Positions 7,996 through 15,599 of a stretch of DNA of 36,315 bases are shown piece after piece; position 1 is the stretch's first letter, and every line of letters begins with the position of its first letter. The stretch comes from Candidatus Methanophagales archaeon. GTDB lineage: Archaea > Halobacteriota > Syntropharchaeia > Alkanophagales > Methanospirareceae. The stretch spans positions 1 to 36,315 of the forward strand of contig JAFNKG010000020.1 in assembly GCA_017883965.1 (NCBI GenBank), in the 5' to 3' direction. Made by a program: the position numbers and the translations under genes. A model generated the notes under the pieces. That model was given only the letters and a program-made list of their open reading frames with translations, did not search any database and was not told the DNA's origin.

Positions 7996-8922
7996 TCATT
8001 CTTCTCTCGCTAAAAAGCTAAAACATCCTTCGGTTTTTACTTCTTCCGCCATGGGTAAAGTTCCAAATTTCGCTCTTAATAACAAATCCGCCACCTCATA
8101 ATTTAACACCCTTGCTATTCCTACGATGGATGTTGTGGGTCTTGGATTTACGTCCACCACGTATGCCTCTCCATCTTCACCCAATACGAAATCTATTCCC
8201 ACATATCCTGCGCAGTGAAGCGTGGTTACCACCTTCTTACTTATGCGGATTATCTCTCTCTCAGTATCTCGTCCTATAAAATAAGGAACTAATCCACCTT
8301 CATATCTCAGCCTTTCCCCCTCCTTCTTTATAAATTGCTTGTTTATCGTCAGCGGCAATAGAGAAGAATTCCCAACAATTACACTGCTGCTTATATCTTC
8401 CCCTTTTATAAATTCCGTTACAATATAATCGGGACTATCATAAAAAAACATATCTTCATGATTTCCCACTCCATTCACTATAAAAACGTTTTCCGATGCA
8501 CAGCCGTATCGCGGCTTCTTCACATATCCTTGCTCTCCATCTTTCCTCACTTCTTCCCCGGGGAACACAATCCTCGGCACAGCTATTCCATTTTCGCTTA
8601 AAATTTTTGTTGTCCGCATCTTATCAGCGCATATTTTTACGGAATCTGAAGGACAGCCCAGATTAACGGTATTTGATTCTACGAGTTCCGTAAGCTTGCA
8701 TAGCCTATCATCAGGGGCAATAACGATGCCAGCGTCGCTCTCCTTTGAGAGCCTATCCACCGCCGCCTCAAAATCATTTTCAGCCACCGGATAGACAACT
8801 TCATGCCCTAACCTCTCAAATCCACTTTTCAGCGTTGTGAGCATCGCTTTCCCTTCTCTTAATAAAGCTATACTTTTACCCTCGCCCCCGCCCACTGCAT
8901 ACTCCGCCACCATTATCCTCAT
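7996..8922 (-). CDS. mfnD: ATP-grasp ligase, likely tyramine-L-glutamate ligase
   Basis: This is a 308-residue ATP-grasp enzyme. N-terminal MVAEYAVGGG leads into a pre-ATP-grasp domain. The nucleotide site includes YVKKPRYGCASENV and VTEFIKGEDISSSVIVG, and the metal site is YVVDVNPRPTTSIVG near residue 260. The NPRPTTS ending and the N-terminal (F/A)EYA motif resemble MfnD. MfnD adds glutamate to tyramine in methanofuran biosynthesis, the first C1 carrier of methanogenesis and reverse methanogenesis. It starts right after the repeat-protein gene (1-base gap) and is followed closely by the JAMM gene. Another archaeal ATP-grasp amide ligase is possible, so the gene symbol is probable and not certain. 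Confidence 0.75.
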   Translation of the reverse strand: MRIMVAEYAVGGGEGKSIALLREGKAMLTTLKSGFERLGHEVVYPVAENDFEAAVDRLSKESDAGIVIAPDDRLCKLTELVESNTVNLGCPSDSVKICADKMRTTKILSENGIAVPRIVFPGEEVRKDGEQGYVKKPRYGCASENVFIVNGVGNHEDMFFYDSPDYIVTEFIKGEDISSSVIVGNSSLLPLTINKQFIKKEGERLRYEGGLVPYFIGRDTEREIIRISKKVVTTLHCAGYVGIDFVLGEDGEAYVVDVNPRPTTSIVGIARVLNYEVADLLLRAKFGTLPMAEEVKTEGCFSFLAREE

Positions 8923-8923
8923 T

Positions 8924-9874
8924 TTATTTTATCTCTTTCTTCACTGGCACTGGCGCAAGTGTTTTCCCGTGCTCAACGAGCTTTGCTAACGCAAGGAGTA
9001 TATTTACGAAATAGTCATTATGCAGGGATTTACCTAAATCTTTCTCCCAGCTCTTCTTAATCGCATTAAATCTTTTCTCCGTCGCTTCCGATATTTTGCC
9101 AATGCTGGAAGAATAAACGACCTCTTCTGCCATGCCTGCTTTTTTCACTTCTTCCTCTCTCTCTCTTCGCAATCCTGTAATTTGATAGCCCATTGCACTT
9201 ATTGCTCTCGTCACTGACGATATCTTTATTGGCACCGCTCTTATCTTGTTCTCCTCCTCCAGAATATCCTCTACCGTTATCGTCCCGTTTTCTATCCTTT
9301 CACGGTATTTCTGTAGCCAGCCCGGTCCTCCCACTCTCTCTTCAATGGGCTTTTCCACCTTCTTTTTCTCCTCTCTCACTCCTGCTCCTGCCCCTGCTTC
9401 TACTTCTTCCTTTCTCTCTCTTCGCAATCCTGTAATTGGATAGCCCAATGTATTTATCGCTCTCGTCACCGTTGACAGCTTTATTGGCACCGCTCTTATC
9501 TTGTTCTCCTCCTCCAGAATATCCTCTACCGTTATCGTCCCGTTCTCTATCCTTTCACGGTATTTCTGTAGCCAGCCCGGTCCCCCCACTCTCTCCTCAG
9601 GTTCTTCTCTCTTTTCAACCAGTTTCTTCCCTTCTTCCCTCTCTTCCTCTTCCACTTCTGCTTTTGTTTCTTCTACTTCAGCCTTCTTCTCTCTTCGCAA
9701 TCCTGTAATTTGATAGCCCATTGCATTTATCGCTCTCGTCACTGACGATATCTTTATTGGGTTCTCTCTCGTTTTATTCTCCTCCTCCAGGATGTCCTCT
9801 ACCGTTATCGTCCCTTTCTCTATTCTTTCCTCGTATTTCAGTATCCAATCTGGCGCTCTCTCTATCCTTCCCAT
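8924..9874 (-). CDS. Protein with three ~55-residue repeats joined by charged linkers, function unknown
   Basis: The 316-residue product contains three near-identical modules at residues 9-63, 100-154 and 185-239. Each goes from a W(I/L)xKYxERI helix through GTITVEDILEEENK and VTRAI to a conserved GYxITGLRRE end. The helical pattern with VTRAIN..GY resembles a small winged-helix or HTH unit, but I do not recognise the family. Linkers are rich in Glu, Lys and Arg. The C-terminal 60 residues (ATEKRFNAIKKSWEKDLGK, then a hydrophobic NILLALAKLVEHG) form a separate helical domain. There is no signal peptide or membrane segment. It is the first gene of the six-gene run ending with psmB. Repeat copies are also close in DNA, which suggests recent duplication. 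Confidence 0.75.
   Translation of the reverse strand: MGRIERAPDWILKYEERIEKGTITVEDILEEENKTRENPIKISSVTRAINAMGYQITGLRREKKAEVEETKAEVEEEEREEGKKLVEKREEPEERVGGPGWLQKYRERIENGTITVEDILEEENKIRAVPIKLSTVTRAINTLGYPITGLRRERKEEVEAGAGAGVREEKKKVEKPIEERVGGPGWLQKYRERIENGTITVEDILEEENKIRAVPIKISSVTRAISAMGYQITGLRREREEEVKKAGMAEEVVYSSSIGKISEATEKRFNAIKKSWEKDLGKSLHNDYFVNILLALAKLVEHGKTLAPVPVKKEIK
9158..9850 (-). repeat. Three tandem in-gene repeats (165 bp core each)
   Basis: The repeat cores lie at about 9686-9850, 9413-9577 and 9158-9322. DNA identity is high enough to recognise by eye; for example TCCTCCAGAATATCCTCTAC recurs in two copies and nearly in the third. They encode the three protein modules of the gene above and are separated by variable, low-complexity linkers. 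Confidence 0.8.
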
Positions 9875-9925
9875 CTCATCGCCATCCCAATGTTTTTCTC
9901 ATCATCACACTAAATAAAATATTTA

Positions 9926-9938
9926 TGTATTATATGTA
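9926..9938 (+). promoter_or_regulatory. TATA-like box for the small basic protein gene
   Basis: TTATATGTAATTA lies about 30 bases before the Shine-Dalgarno sequence at 9968-9978. The same AT-rich stretch could serve the divergent repeat-protein gene on the other strand. Confidence 0.35.
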
Positions 9939-9967
9939 ATTAAAAGAAAGCGTAATAAAAAATAAGG

Positions 9968-9978
9968 AAGGAGGTGAT
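9968..9978 (+). promoter_or_regulatory. Perfect Shine-Dalgarno sequence
   Basis: AAGGAGGTGAT is fully complementary to the usual 3' end of 16S rRNA. Its GGAGG core ends 9 bases before an ATT codon at 9984. No ATG or TTG lies at a suitable distance in the conserved frame. A GTG that overlaps the site itself opens a different, acidic frame. Confidence 0.7.
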
Positions 9979-9983
9979 TTCAA

Positions 9984-10070
9984 ATTCCCTGCGGAAAGAA
10001 GAGAAAGCTGGCAAAGATGCGGAAGCACAAGTTGAAGAAGAGGCGGAAGAGGATGAGGTATAAGAAGTGA
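9984..10070 (+). CDS. AURKAIP1/COX24-like 28-residue basic ribosome-associated protein, ATT start
   Basis: Read from ATT at 9984 as initiator Met, the frame gives MPCGKKRKLAKMRKHKLKKR and eight more basic residues, ending at TGA 10068-10070. This matches from memory the whole length of tiny bacterial proteins of the AURKAIP1/COX24 family (pattern MPxGKKRKxxKMxxHKxKKRxRKxRxKK), which are basic ribosomal accessory proteins. In those proteins the first residue falls exactly on this ATT. The perfect Shine-Dalgarno sequence 9 bases upstream supports initiation here. An internal ATG at 10017 would remove the conserved first 11 residues. The gene is easily missed for its size and start codon. ATT use is inference until tested, and the similarity is recalled and not searched. 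Confidence 0.65.
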   Translation: MPCGKKRKLAKMRKHKLKKRRKRMRYKK

Positions 10071-10121
10071 GTTTGTAAGCTGCTGTTGCATGATTTCTAT
10101 CTCTCTATCTTATCTTTTATA

Positions 10122-11144
10122 TTATCTTTTATATTCTTTCTCGCTTTTTATTTTTCTCACGTCGTATTCATCGTATATACTTCCTACTATCTCCTCCAGA
10201 AGGTCCTCCAAGCTAACCAACCCCTTTGTTCTTCCTCCTTCGTCCACTGCAATAGCGATGTGGAATTTACCCTTCCGAAATTCCTTAAGAAGGTCATCCA
10301 CTCTTTTTGTTTCCTGTACAAAATAAGGCGTTTTCATCAGTTCTTTTAGCGAAATATTTCTTTTATTTGCTTTTATCAGCAAATCCTTCGCATATAATAT
10401 GCCCACGACATTATCCTTAGTGCCTTCGAATACCGGGATTCTTGAGTAGCCGTGCCTTTTTATTAGCTCTACCGCGGAATCCACACTTTGATTAGCTTCC
10501 AGGCAAACCATATTCTCCTTTGGTGTCATCACGCTCTTTACCTCGGTATAATCAAGCTTGAGCACGCCTACCATCATCTCTTTTTCATCCTCTTCAATTG
10601 CTCCATCTTCTTCTCCTATGTCCAGCATTGTCTTTACCTCCTCCTCGGAAAGCAACATTCTCTGCTGTATCTTCAGACCTGAAATCTTCTCAAAAGCGTT
10701 TGTAAGCATGGAACTGATTTTTATAACGGGACGCAATAAGAAGGTCAAAATCTCCAGCGGCTTGGAAACGACAATGGAAATCCGCTCGGCGTGGTGCACT
10801 GCAAATGTCTTGGGTATGATTTCGCAAAAGGTGAGGATTAGAAAAGTCATTACGCCTATCGCAATGCCTACGCCATAACCACCGAAATAGTCCATGGCGA
10901 TAGAAGTAGCTATTGCGGACGCTGCTATATTTACTATATTATTCCCGATAAGCACGGTTGTGAGTAAAGCACCAGGCTCATTTACCAGTTTCTGGACTGT
11001 TTCAGCTCCTTTCACACCTCTTTTTAGCAACGACCTGGCTTTTATCCTTCCTATCCCAATCAGGGCGGTCTCAGAGCCAGAGAAGAATCCAGACAGAAGT
11101 AGTAGCACAAATAGAACTACAAATTTTACGATGAGCCACGACAC
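10122..11144 (-). CDS. CNNM/DUF21 membrane protein with CBS pair (CorC/HlyC-like)
   Basis: This 340-residue protein starts (GTG) with a DUF21/CNNM transmembrane domain of about 150 residues. It has hydrophobic segments near 5-22, 60-90 and 95-115 and the signatures SGFFSGSETALIGI and CEIIPKTFAV. A linker with EEEVKTMLDIGEEDGAIEEDEKEM follows. Two CBS motifs come next (VMTPKENMVCLEANQSV...GYSRIPVF and VQETKRVDDLLKEFR...EDLLEEIVGSIYDE). CNNM proteins are linked to Mg2+ or other divalent cation transport and sense adenine nucleotides by the CBS pair. The C-terminal CorC_HlyC domain common in bacteria is absent. It is divergent from the aIF5A gene, with 131 bases between. Confidence 0.88.
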   Translation of the reverse strand: MSWLIVKFVVLFVLLLLSGFFSGSETALIGIGRIKARSLLKRGVKGAETVQKLVNEPGALLTTVLIGNNIVNIAASAIATSIAMDYFGGYGVGIAIGVMTFLILTFCEIIPKTFAVHHAERISIVVSKPLEILTFLLRPVIKISSMLTNAFEKISGLKIQQRMLLSEEEVKTMLDIGEEDGAIEEDEKEMMVGVLKLDYTEVKSVMTPKENMVCLEANQSVDSAVELIKRHGYSRIPVFEGTKDNVVGILYAKDLLIKANKRNISLKELMKTPYFVQETKRVDDLLKEFRKGKFHIAIAVDEGGRTKGLVSLEDLLEEIVGSIYDEYDVRKIKSEKEYKR

Positions 11145-11183
11145 CTCGTTATTGTTCCCTCCAAGTATATTTATGTTATAACT

Positions 11184-11195
11184 ATTTATAAATCT
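11184..11195 (-). promoter_or_regulatory. TATA-like box in the divergent CNNM/aIF5A intergenic region
   Basis: The minus strand reads ATTTATAAATAG about 40-50 bases before the GTG start at 11144. Its near-palindromic form could also act for plus-strand transcription of the aIF5A operon. Confidence 0.4.
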
Positions 11196-11275
11196 ATCGC
11201 AGGCATAAATAAAAAAGAGGGAAAGAAGAAAAAGAGAGCTAAAAGAAGGGCGAAGGTGGAGGAGTGAGATGAAGT

Positions 11276-11665
11276 ATGAAGGAGCTAACAGAGGTAAGGG
11301 CGTTAAAAGAAGGTAAATATGTTGTTATAGATGAGGAGCCGTGCACGATAATGAGCATAACAACCTCAAAGCCGGGAAAGCATGGAGCGGCGAAAGCGAG
11401 GCTGGAAGGTTTTGGTGTCTTTGATTCGCAAAAAAGAACGGCGGTTCAGCCGGTTACTGCGAAGATGTATGTGCCGATAATAGAGCGAAGGAGTGGTCAG
11501 GTGCTCTCTGTTTTGGAGGATACCGCGCAAGTTATGGACCTGGGAGACTATTCAACCGTAGAAATTAAAATACCAGAGGAATTGAAGGACAAGGGGAGGA
11601 TTGAACCTGGTAAGGAGATACCTTTTTTACATTATGAAGGAAAATACAAGATAGATATAAGATAG
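11276..11665 (+). CDS. eif5a: Translation initiation factor aIF5A (hypusine-containing)
   Basis: The 129-residue product has an N-terminal SH3-like domain with SITTSKPGKHGAAKAR. Lys35 in the PGKHG loop is the residue converted to deoxyhypusine/hypusine. The C-terminal half is the OB fold (VQPVTAKMYVPIIERRSGQVLSV...VEIKIPEEL). The factor helps the ribosome form peptide bonds at difficult sequences such as polyproline and aids termination. Length is normal for archaea. The ATG at 11276 is chosen because the ATG 7 bases before it opens a short, unrelated frame. The next gene, a small EF-Tu-domain protein, follows after 26 bases, so the two are probably co-transcribed. Confidence 0.95.
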   Translation: MKELTEVRALKEGKYVVIDEEPCTIMSITTSKPGKHGAAKARLEGFGVFDSQKRTAVQPVTAKMYVPIIERRSGQVLSVLEDTAQVMDLGDYSTVEIKIPEELKDKGRIEPGKEIPFLHYEGKYKIDIR

Positions 11666-11691
11666 ATATAAAATGAAAGGGGGTAGATGAA

Positions 11692-11946
11692 ATGGCAGAG
11701 AAGAAGTTAATAGGGAAAATTACGCATTATTTCTCGAAGATAGGCGTTGCAGTGATAGAACTGAGTGATGATATAAAGGTGGGGGATAAGATAAGAATAG
11801 AAGGTGCAACAACCTCATTTGAGCAGGTTGTAGAATCAATGGAGATAGAGAACGAAAAGGTGGAAACCGCTACTGTCGGTCAGTCAATCGGGCTGAAGGT
11901 GAATGAGCGGGTAAGACTACATGATGATGTTTACAAAATAATGTAA
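11692..11946 (+). CDS. Small translation-factor-like protein (EF-Tu domain 2 fold)
   Basis: The 84-residue product resembles a single beta-barrel of EF-Tu domain 2. It begins LIGKITHYFSKIGVAVIEL, then DDIKVGDKIRIEGATTSFEQVVESM, and ends VGQSIGLKVNERVRLHDDVYKI. It has no GTPase domain. Such stand-alone barrels occur in archaea as elongation-factor-like proteins of unknown role. A strong GGGGGT ribosome site precedes the ATG. Its place directly after aIF5A suggests a link to translation, which is inference. Confidence 0.8.
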   Translation: MAEKKLIGKITHYFSKIGVAVIELSDDIKVGDKIRIEGATTSFEQVVESMEIENEKVETATVGQSIGLKVNERVRLHDDVYKIM

Positions 11947-11981
11947 GTCGAATAGAGAGATAAGGCGTTAAATTCCAAGAA

Positions 11982-12848
11982 GTGGATGGGATGAAAGCGA
12001 AAGAACGCGGGGGGATAAAAGTACGGGATATAATGGTAGAAGATGTCGCTTACGTTAGCGTGCCGGGAACGAGAGAGGAGTTTATGGAGATATGCAGGGA
12101 AAGATGTATCTCCGGAGTTCCGATTGTTAAAGAAGGAAAAGTAGTAGGCGTAGTTACGAGACAGGATTTGTTAAGAAAACCTGATGAGGCACAAATAGCG
12201 TTGCTGATGAGCAGGGACCCGATTACAATCAGTCCCGAAGCGACCATTGCAGAAGCGACGAGGACCATCCTTTCGCGAAAAATACGTCGTTTGCCCGTGG
12301 TGGAAGGAGATAAGCTCGTGGGGATAATAACAGTTGCTGATATCGTTAGAGAAATAGCGAAGATGGACTATAAGGAGCCCATAGGCGGTTACATAGGGGA
12401 TAAGACCATAGCTACATGGGATGAGATGCCTTTATCAGTTGTAGGTCGAATAATGGAGCTTGCGGAGGTAAAAGCAGTTCCAGTGCTAAATTTGGAGCTC
12501 GAACTGGTTGGATTGGTAACAGACCGAGATTTGATAAATGCTATGGTAATAGAAGATGGAATGGAGCATTCAAACATATCTTTGGGTTCTGACGGGGATG
12601 AATGGACATGGGAGGGGATGAGAGATACGCTGAGACTGTATTATAATATATCGAAGATAAGATTGCCGGATAAGCTTGTAGGGGATGTAATGATAAAGGA
12701 AGTGGTTACAGCGACTCGTAATAGTGAGGTGGGTGAATGTGCAAGGAAGATGAGCGAAAACAGGTTCGACCAGCTTCCTGTTACCTCAGCAAGAGGGAAA
12801 TTGACAGGCATGCTCCTCGATAGAGACCTTCTGAGGGTATTTCGATAA
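11982..12848 (+). CDS. Protein with four CBS domains
   Basis: This 288-residue protein consists of two Bateman modules. Four CBS repeats begin near VRDIMVEDVAYVSV (residue 14), LMSRDPITISPEATIAEA (74), a degenerate third around WDEMPLSVVGRIMEL (144), and VGDVMIKEVVTATRN (227). Each has the typical (L/V)PV(V/L)..G.LVGI(V/I)T..D ending. There is no enzymatic or DNA-binding domain, so it probably senses adenine nucleotides or SAM and acts on a partner. Two in-frame ATGs (11982 and 11991) are possible starts; the first is used here. The next gene starts 21 bases downstream. No specific ligand can be read from the sequence. Confidence 0.88.
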   Translation: MDGMKAKERGGIKVRDIMVEDVAYVSVPGTREEFMEICRERCISGVPIVKEGKVVGVVTRQDLLRKPDEAQIALLMSRDPITISPEATIAEATRTILSRKIRRLPVVEGDKLVGIITVADIVREIAKMDYKEPIGGYIGDKTIATWDEMPLSVVGRIMELAEVKAVPVLNLELELVGLVTDRDLINAMVIEDGMEHSNISLGSDGDEWTWEGMRDTLRLYYNISKIRLPDKLVGDVMIKEVVTATRNSEVGECARKMSENRFDQLPVTSARGKLTGMLLDRDLLRVFR

Positions 12849-12869
12849 GGAGGGGTAAGGGGGAAAAAA

Positions 12870-13322
12870 ATGAATTTTTTTAGTGGGCTTTTAAAGCAGA
12901 GAAGAACTCGGTATGAGATGAACGAGGATGAGAAATTTTATTTGATGAGCTGTTCTGACTTATTGGGAGAAATAATGTCTGTTATAGACGGCATAGTAGC
13001 CATGCATGACTTCTTCTGGGAAAAAATCGCAGAAAGCAAATATGAAAAAGTGATGAAAGAGTGCGGAAATGCTACGAAGACCACACTTAGCGAAGCGGAA
13101 TATATTAAAGCGCCGGAGCGTTTTAAAGAGATGCATGGGCATCTTATAAAGGGGCTTAGATATTTTGAAGATTCTTATAATGAATCCCTGGTTTATTTAA
13201 CAGACCGTCAGAGGGAGCATATAGCTAAAGCGATAGAATTAGCGCTGTTAGGGAGTGCAGAGCTCAGGGATGGGAACAAGCAGTGGGAGAAGATAAAGAA
13301 CGAGGCGAAGATAGAGAAGTAA
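12870..13322 (+). CDS. Hypothetical helical protein
   Basis: I do not recognise this 150-residue protein. It is soluble and almost wholly helical, with the pattern LLGEIMSVIDGIVAMHDFFWEKI in the middle, and HLIKGLRYFEDSYNESLVYLTDRQREHIAKAIELALLG towards the end. There are no metal clusters or nucleotide-binding motifs, and its two cysteines are far apart. A long GGAGGGGTAAGGGGG purine run precedes the ATG. It sits between the CBS protein and glycyl-tRNA synthetase on the same strand and may belong to that transcript. The four-helix look would fit a regulator or scaffold, but that is a guess. Confidence 0.7.
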   Translation: MNFFSGLLKQRRTRYEMNEDEKFYLMSCSDLLGEIMSVIDGIVAMHDFFWEKIAESKYEKVMKECGNATKTTLSEAEYIKAPERFKEMHGHLIKGLRYFEDSYNESLVYLTDRQREHIAKAIELALLGSAELRDGNKQWEKIKNEAKIEK

Positions 13323-13368
13323 CTCAATGCAAAATGCAAAGTGAAAACTGCAAAGTGAAAAATGAGAA

Positions 13369-14823
13369 ATGACGAGTGCGGGTAATAGTAAAGAAGTGAA
13401 GAAAGATGAAATAGCAGAGCTTGCTCGTAGAAGGGGCTTCTTATGGCAGGCTTTTGAAATATACGGTGGTGCAGCGGGCTTCTATGATTACGGTCCCTTA
13501 GGCGCGCGGTTAAAAAGGCGAATAGAAGAGGAATGGCGAGATTTTTACACGAGGGAGGGCTTTTATGAGATAGAGACGACGAACATTGCACCGAGGGAAA
13601 TATTTGAGTCGTCAGGACACCTGGAAAGCTTTGCAGACCAGGCAGTGGTGTGTAATCACTGCAAGAATTTTTTTCGTGTAGCGGAAGGTGTAAAAGTAAG
13701 TGAGAACTGCCCGGAATGTGGCGGCGAGCTTGAAGCGGCAGGCGAGTTTAACCTGATGTTCCAGACGAGAATAGGAGTGCCTAAAGGAGAAAGTGATAGT
13801 GGAGTTAAGAAAAGTGAAGGTTATCTGAGACCTGAGACGGCACAGGGCATCTTCCTTAATTTTCAACGATTGCTGAGATTCAACCGTGATAAACTGCCTT
13901 TTGGTATAATACAGATAGGGAAGGCGTACAGGAACGAGATTTCACCAAGAAAAAGTCTTATTCGACTGAGAGAATTTACGATGGCAGAAGCAGAGGTGTT
14001 TGTAGACCCGAAGGAGAAGAACAACCATCCGAGATTTGAGGATGTAAAGGATAGGATGCTGAGGATTGTTCCTGGTGAAGATGAAGGAGGAGAAGAAGAG
14101 GAAGAGAGCCTAGAGGAAGCAGTTAGAAGCGGAATAATTGCAAATGAGTATTTAGGCTATCACATAGCGAAGGTGGACGAGTTCTTAGAACGGATAGGAA
14201 TTCCTCGTGCTAAAGTAAGGTTCAGGCAGCATCTTCGGGAGGAGATGGCGCATTATGCAACAGATTGCTGGGATGCAGAGTTCCTTAGCGAGAGATATGG
14301 GTGGATGGAGATAGTGGGAGTAGCGGATAGAGGGGATTATGACCTTTCAGCGCATGCATCGTTTTCGAATGCAGATATGAGTGTGCATACAGAGCCTGAA
14401 AAGATAATACCGCATGTGATTGAGCCTTCTTATGGAATAGACCGGATAATTTATGCGTTGCTGGAGAGTTCTTTTTATGAAGAGCAGGTGGGTAAAGAAA
14501 AAAGAAAAGTGCTGAGGTTAAAAAGTGAGATAACACCGATAAAAGCGGCTGTGTTTCCCTTGCTTAATCGCGATGAGTTGAAGAAAAAGGCGAGGGAAGT
14601 GTTTCAGAAATTAAGGGATGCGTCAATATTCGTTGAATATGACGATTCAGGCAGTATTGGCAGGAGGTATCGTCGTCAGGATGAGATAGGCACGCCGTAT
14701 TGCATCACCATAGATTACGAAACGCTGGAAGACAATACGGTGACGATAAGGGAAAGAGACACGATGAAGCAGGTTCGTGTTCCGATAGCGGAAGTAAAAG
14801 ATGTGTTGTTAAAAAGGGAATAG
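13369..14823 (+). CDS. glyS: Glycyl-tRNA synthetase (alpha2 type)
   Basis: This is a class II aminoacyl-tRNA synthetase of the eukaryal/archaeal dimeric type. Family segments are GGAAGFYDYGPLG (residues 35-47, motif 1 region), RPETAQGIFLNF, IGKAYRNEISPR (motif 2) and EPSYGIDRIIYALL (motif 3, with the Arg that holds ATP). A zinc-ribbon-like insert has CNHC and CPEC. The C-terminal anticodon-binding domain runs from about residue 385. At 484 residues it is shorter than many archaeal enzymes (around 570), mainly through reduced inserted regions. All motifs are intact. Upstream, 13323-13368 holds short direct repeats of TGCAAAGTGAAAA type and no clear ribosome site. Confidence 0.95.
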   Translation: MTSAGNSKEVKKDEIAELARRRGFLWQAFEIYGGAAGFYDYGPLGARLKRRIEEEWRDFYTREGFYEIETTNIAPREIFESSGHLESFADQAVVCNHCKNFFRVAEGVKVSENCPECGGELEAAGEFNLMFQTRIGVPKGESDSGVKKSEGYLRPETAQGIFLNFQRLLRFNRDKLPFGIIQIGKAYRNEISPRKSLIRLREFTMAEAEVFVDPKEKNNHPRFEDVKDRMLRIVPGEDEGGEEEEESLEEAVRSGIIANEYLGYHIAKVDEFLERIGIPRAKVRFRQHLREEMAHYATDCWDAEFLSERYGWMEIVGVADRGDYDLSAHASFSNADMSVHTEPEKIIPHVIEPSYGIDRIIYALLESSFYEEQVGKEKRKVLRLKSEITPIKAAVFPLLNRDELKKKAREVFQKLRDASIFVEYDDSGSIGRRYRRQDEIGTPYCITIDYETLEDNTVTIRERDTMKQVRVPIAEVKDVLLKRE

Positions 14824-14950
14824 GCAATATGGTGGCATCGCTTCAGACTCCTATTGGCTATATACTTCTTGCTACGTTTGCAAAAAAGAATCGGGCTATC
14901 GGATGGCACAGAGGAAGGAAGTGAGGGGGGTGAAGGGGTGGTGAAGAAGA

Positions 14951-14965
14951 TTTATATAATGGAGC
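14951..14965 (+). promoter_or_regulatory. TATA-like box of the DUF433/DUF5615 pair
   Basis: TTTATATAATGGAGC lies about 30-40 bases before the ATG at 14992, with GGGGTGAAG as ribosome site between. The pair therefore has its own promoter, separate from glyS. The remaining bases of 14824-14950 hold no gene that I can support. Confidence 0.5.
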
Positions 14966-14991
14966 AATATAATAATTAGGGGTGAAGAAGA

Positions 14992-15240
14992 ATGGTACAT
15001 AACCAATTACTTGAACGCATCACACTAAATCCAAAGGTTATGGCTGGGAAACCGGTCATTAGAGGGACACGACTTACTGTACAGTTCATTCTTGGTCTTT
15101 TAGCTCATGGTGCAACCATAGAAGAAATCCTCAAAGAGTATGAAGGGTTAACCAGAGAAGATATTCTTGCTTGCTTACTATTTGCCACGGAATCTCTTGA
15201 AAGCACCACCTTTATGCCCTTGCAGGTAGAGGCGGTTTAG
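14992..15240 (+). CDS. DUF433 antitoxin (VapB45-like)
   Basis: The 82-residue protein is a typical DUF433 member: NPKVMAGKPVIRGTRLTVQFIL, then GATIEEILKEYEGLTREDILACLLFA. The fold is a DNA-binding HTH. Such proteins are antitoxins for DUF5615 PIN-like toxins and repress their own operon. Its stop codon at 15238-15240 directly precedes the toxin ATG, so translation is coupled. A second role outside toxin control is not indicated. Confidence 0.88.
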   Translation: MVHNQLLERITLNPKVMAGKPVIRGTRLTVQFILGLLAHGATIEEILKEYEGLTREDILACLLFATESLESTTFMPLQVEAV

Positions 15241-15599
15241 ATGCAGTTCCTTGTAGATGAATGCACCGGTCCTGCGGTTGCTTGGTGGCTACGTCAACGG
15301 AATCATGATGTGTTTTCGGTGTACGAGCAATCCCGAGGAGCGGACGATGGCAATATACTCCAAAGAGCAGTTGCTGAGAGCCGTATCCTAATTACGAATG
15401 ACAAGGACTTTGGGGAACTCATCTATCGAGGAAAGAAACCACATAGGGGATAATCCTTCTACGTCTGGAAGACGAACGAACGGATAAAAAGATAGCAGTA
15501 CTGCAACGCCTATTCGATCTGTACGCTGACCAGCTTACTGACAACTTTATTGTCGTAACAGAATCAACTGTCCGCTTTGCAAGCAAAAGCATTGATTGA
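15241..15599 (+). pseudogene. DUF5615 PIN-like toxin, frameshifted
   Basis: The first 70 codons give MQFLVDECTGPAVAWWLRQR, later ILITNDKDFGELIYRG, the PIN-like core of DUF5615 with acidic residues for metal binding. That frame stops at TAA 15451-15453. The next frame carries the rest of the family without a gap: IILLRLEDE at 15450 onward, and VVTESTVRF near the end, stopping at 15597-15599. One missing G in the run GGGG at 15446-15449 explains the break. Full-length members are about 115-120 residues, which the joined frames match. It may be a natural inactivation, a slippery-site frameshift or a sequencing error. The paired antitoxin is intact, as expected if the toxin was lost. Confidence 0.8.

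Noticed and set aside
9193-9713. Plus-strand Ser/Pro/Leu-rich ORFs opposite the repeat protein
   Set aside because: They are the complement of Glu/Lys-rich coding repeats. The minus-strand frame has the ribosome context and fits the operon.
9974-10063. GTG-started acidic 29-residue ORF overlapping the COX24-like gene
   Set aside because: The GTG lies inside the Shine-Dalgarno sequence itself, and the product has no similarity I recognise, while the other frame matches a family over its full length.
14829-14924. Small plus-strand ORF after glyS
   Set aside because: It has only 31 codons, no ribosome site and no family pattern.
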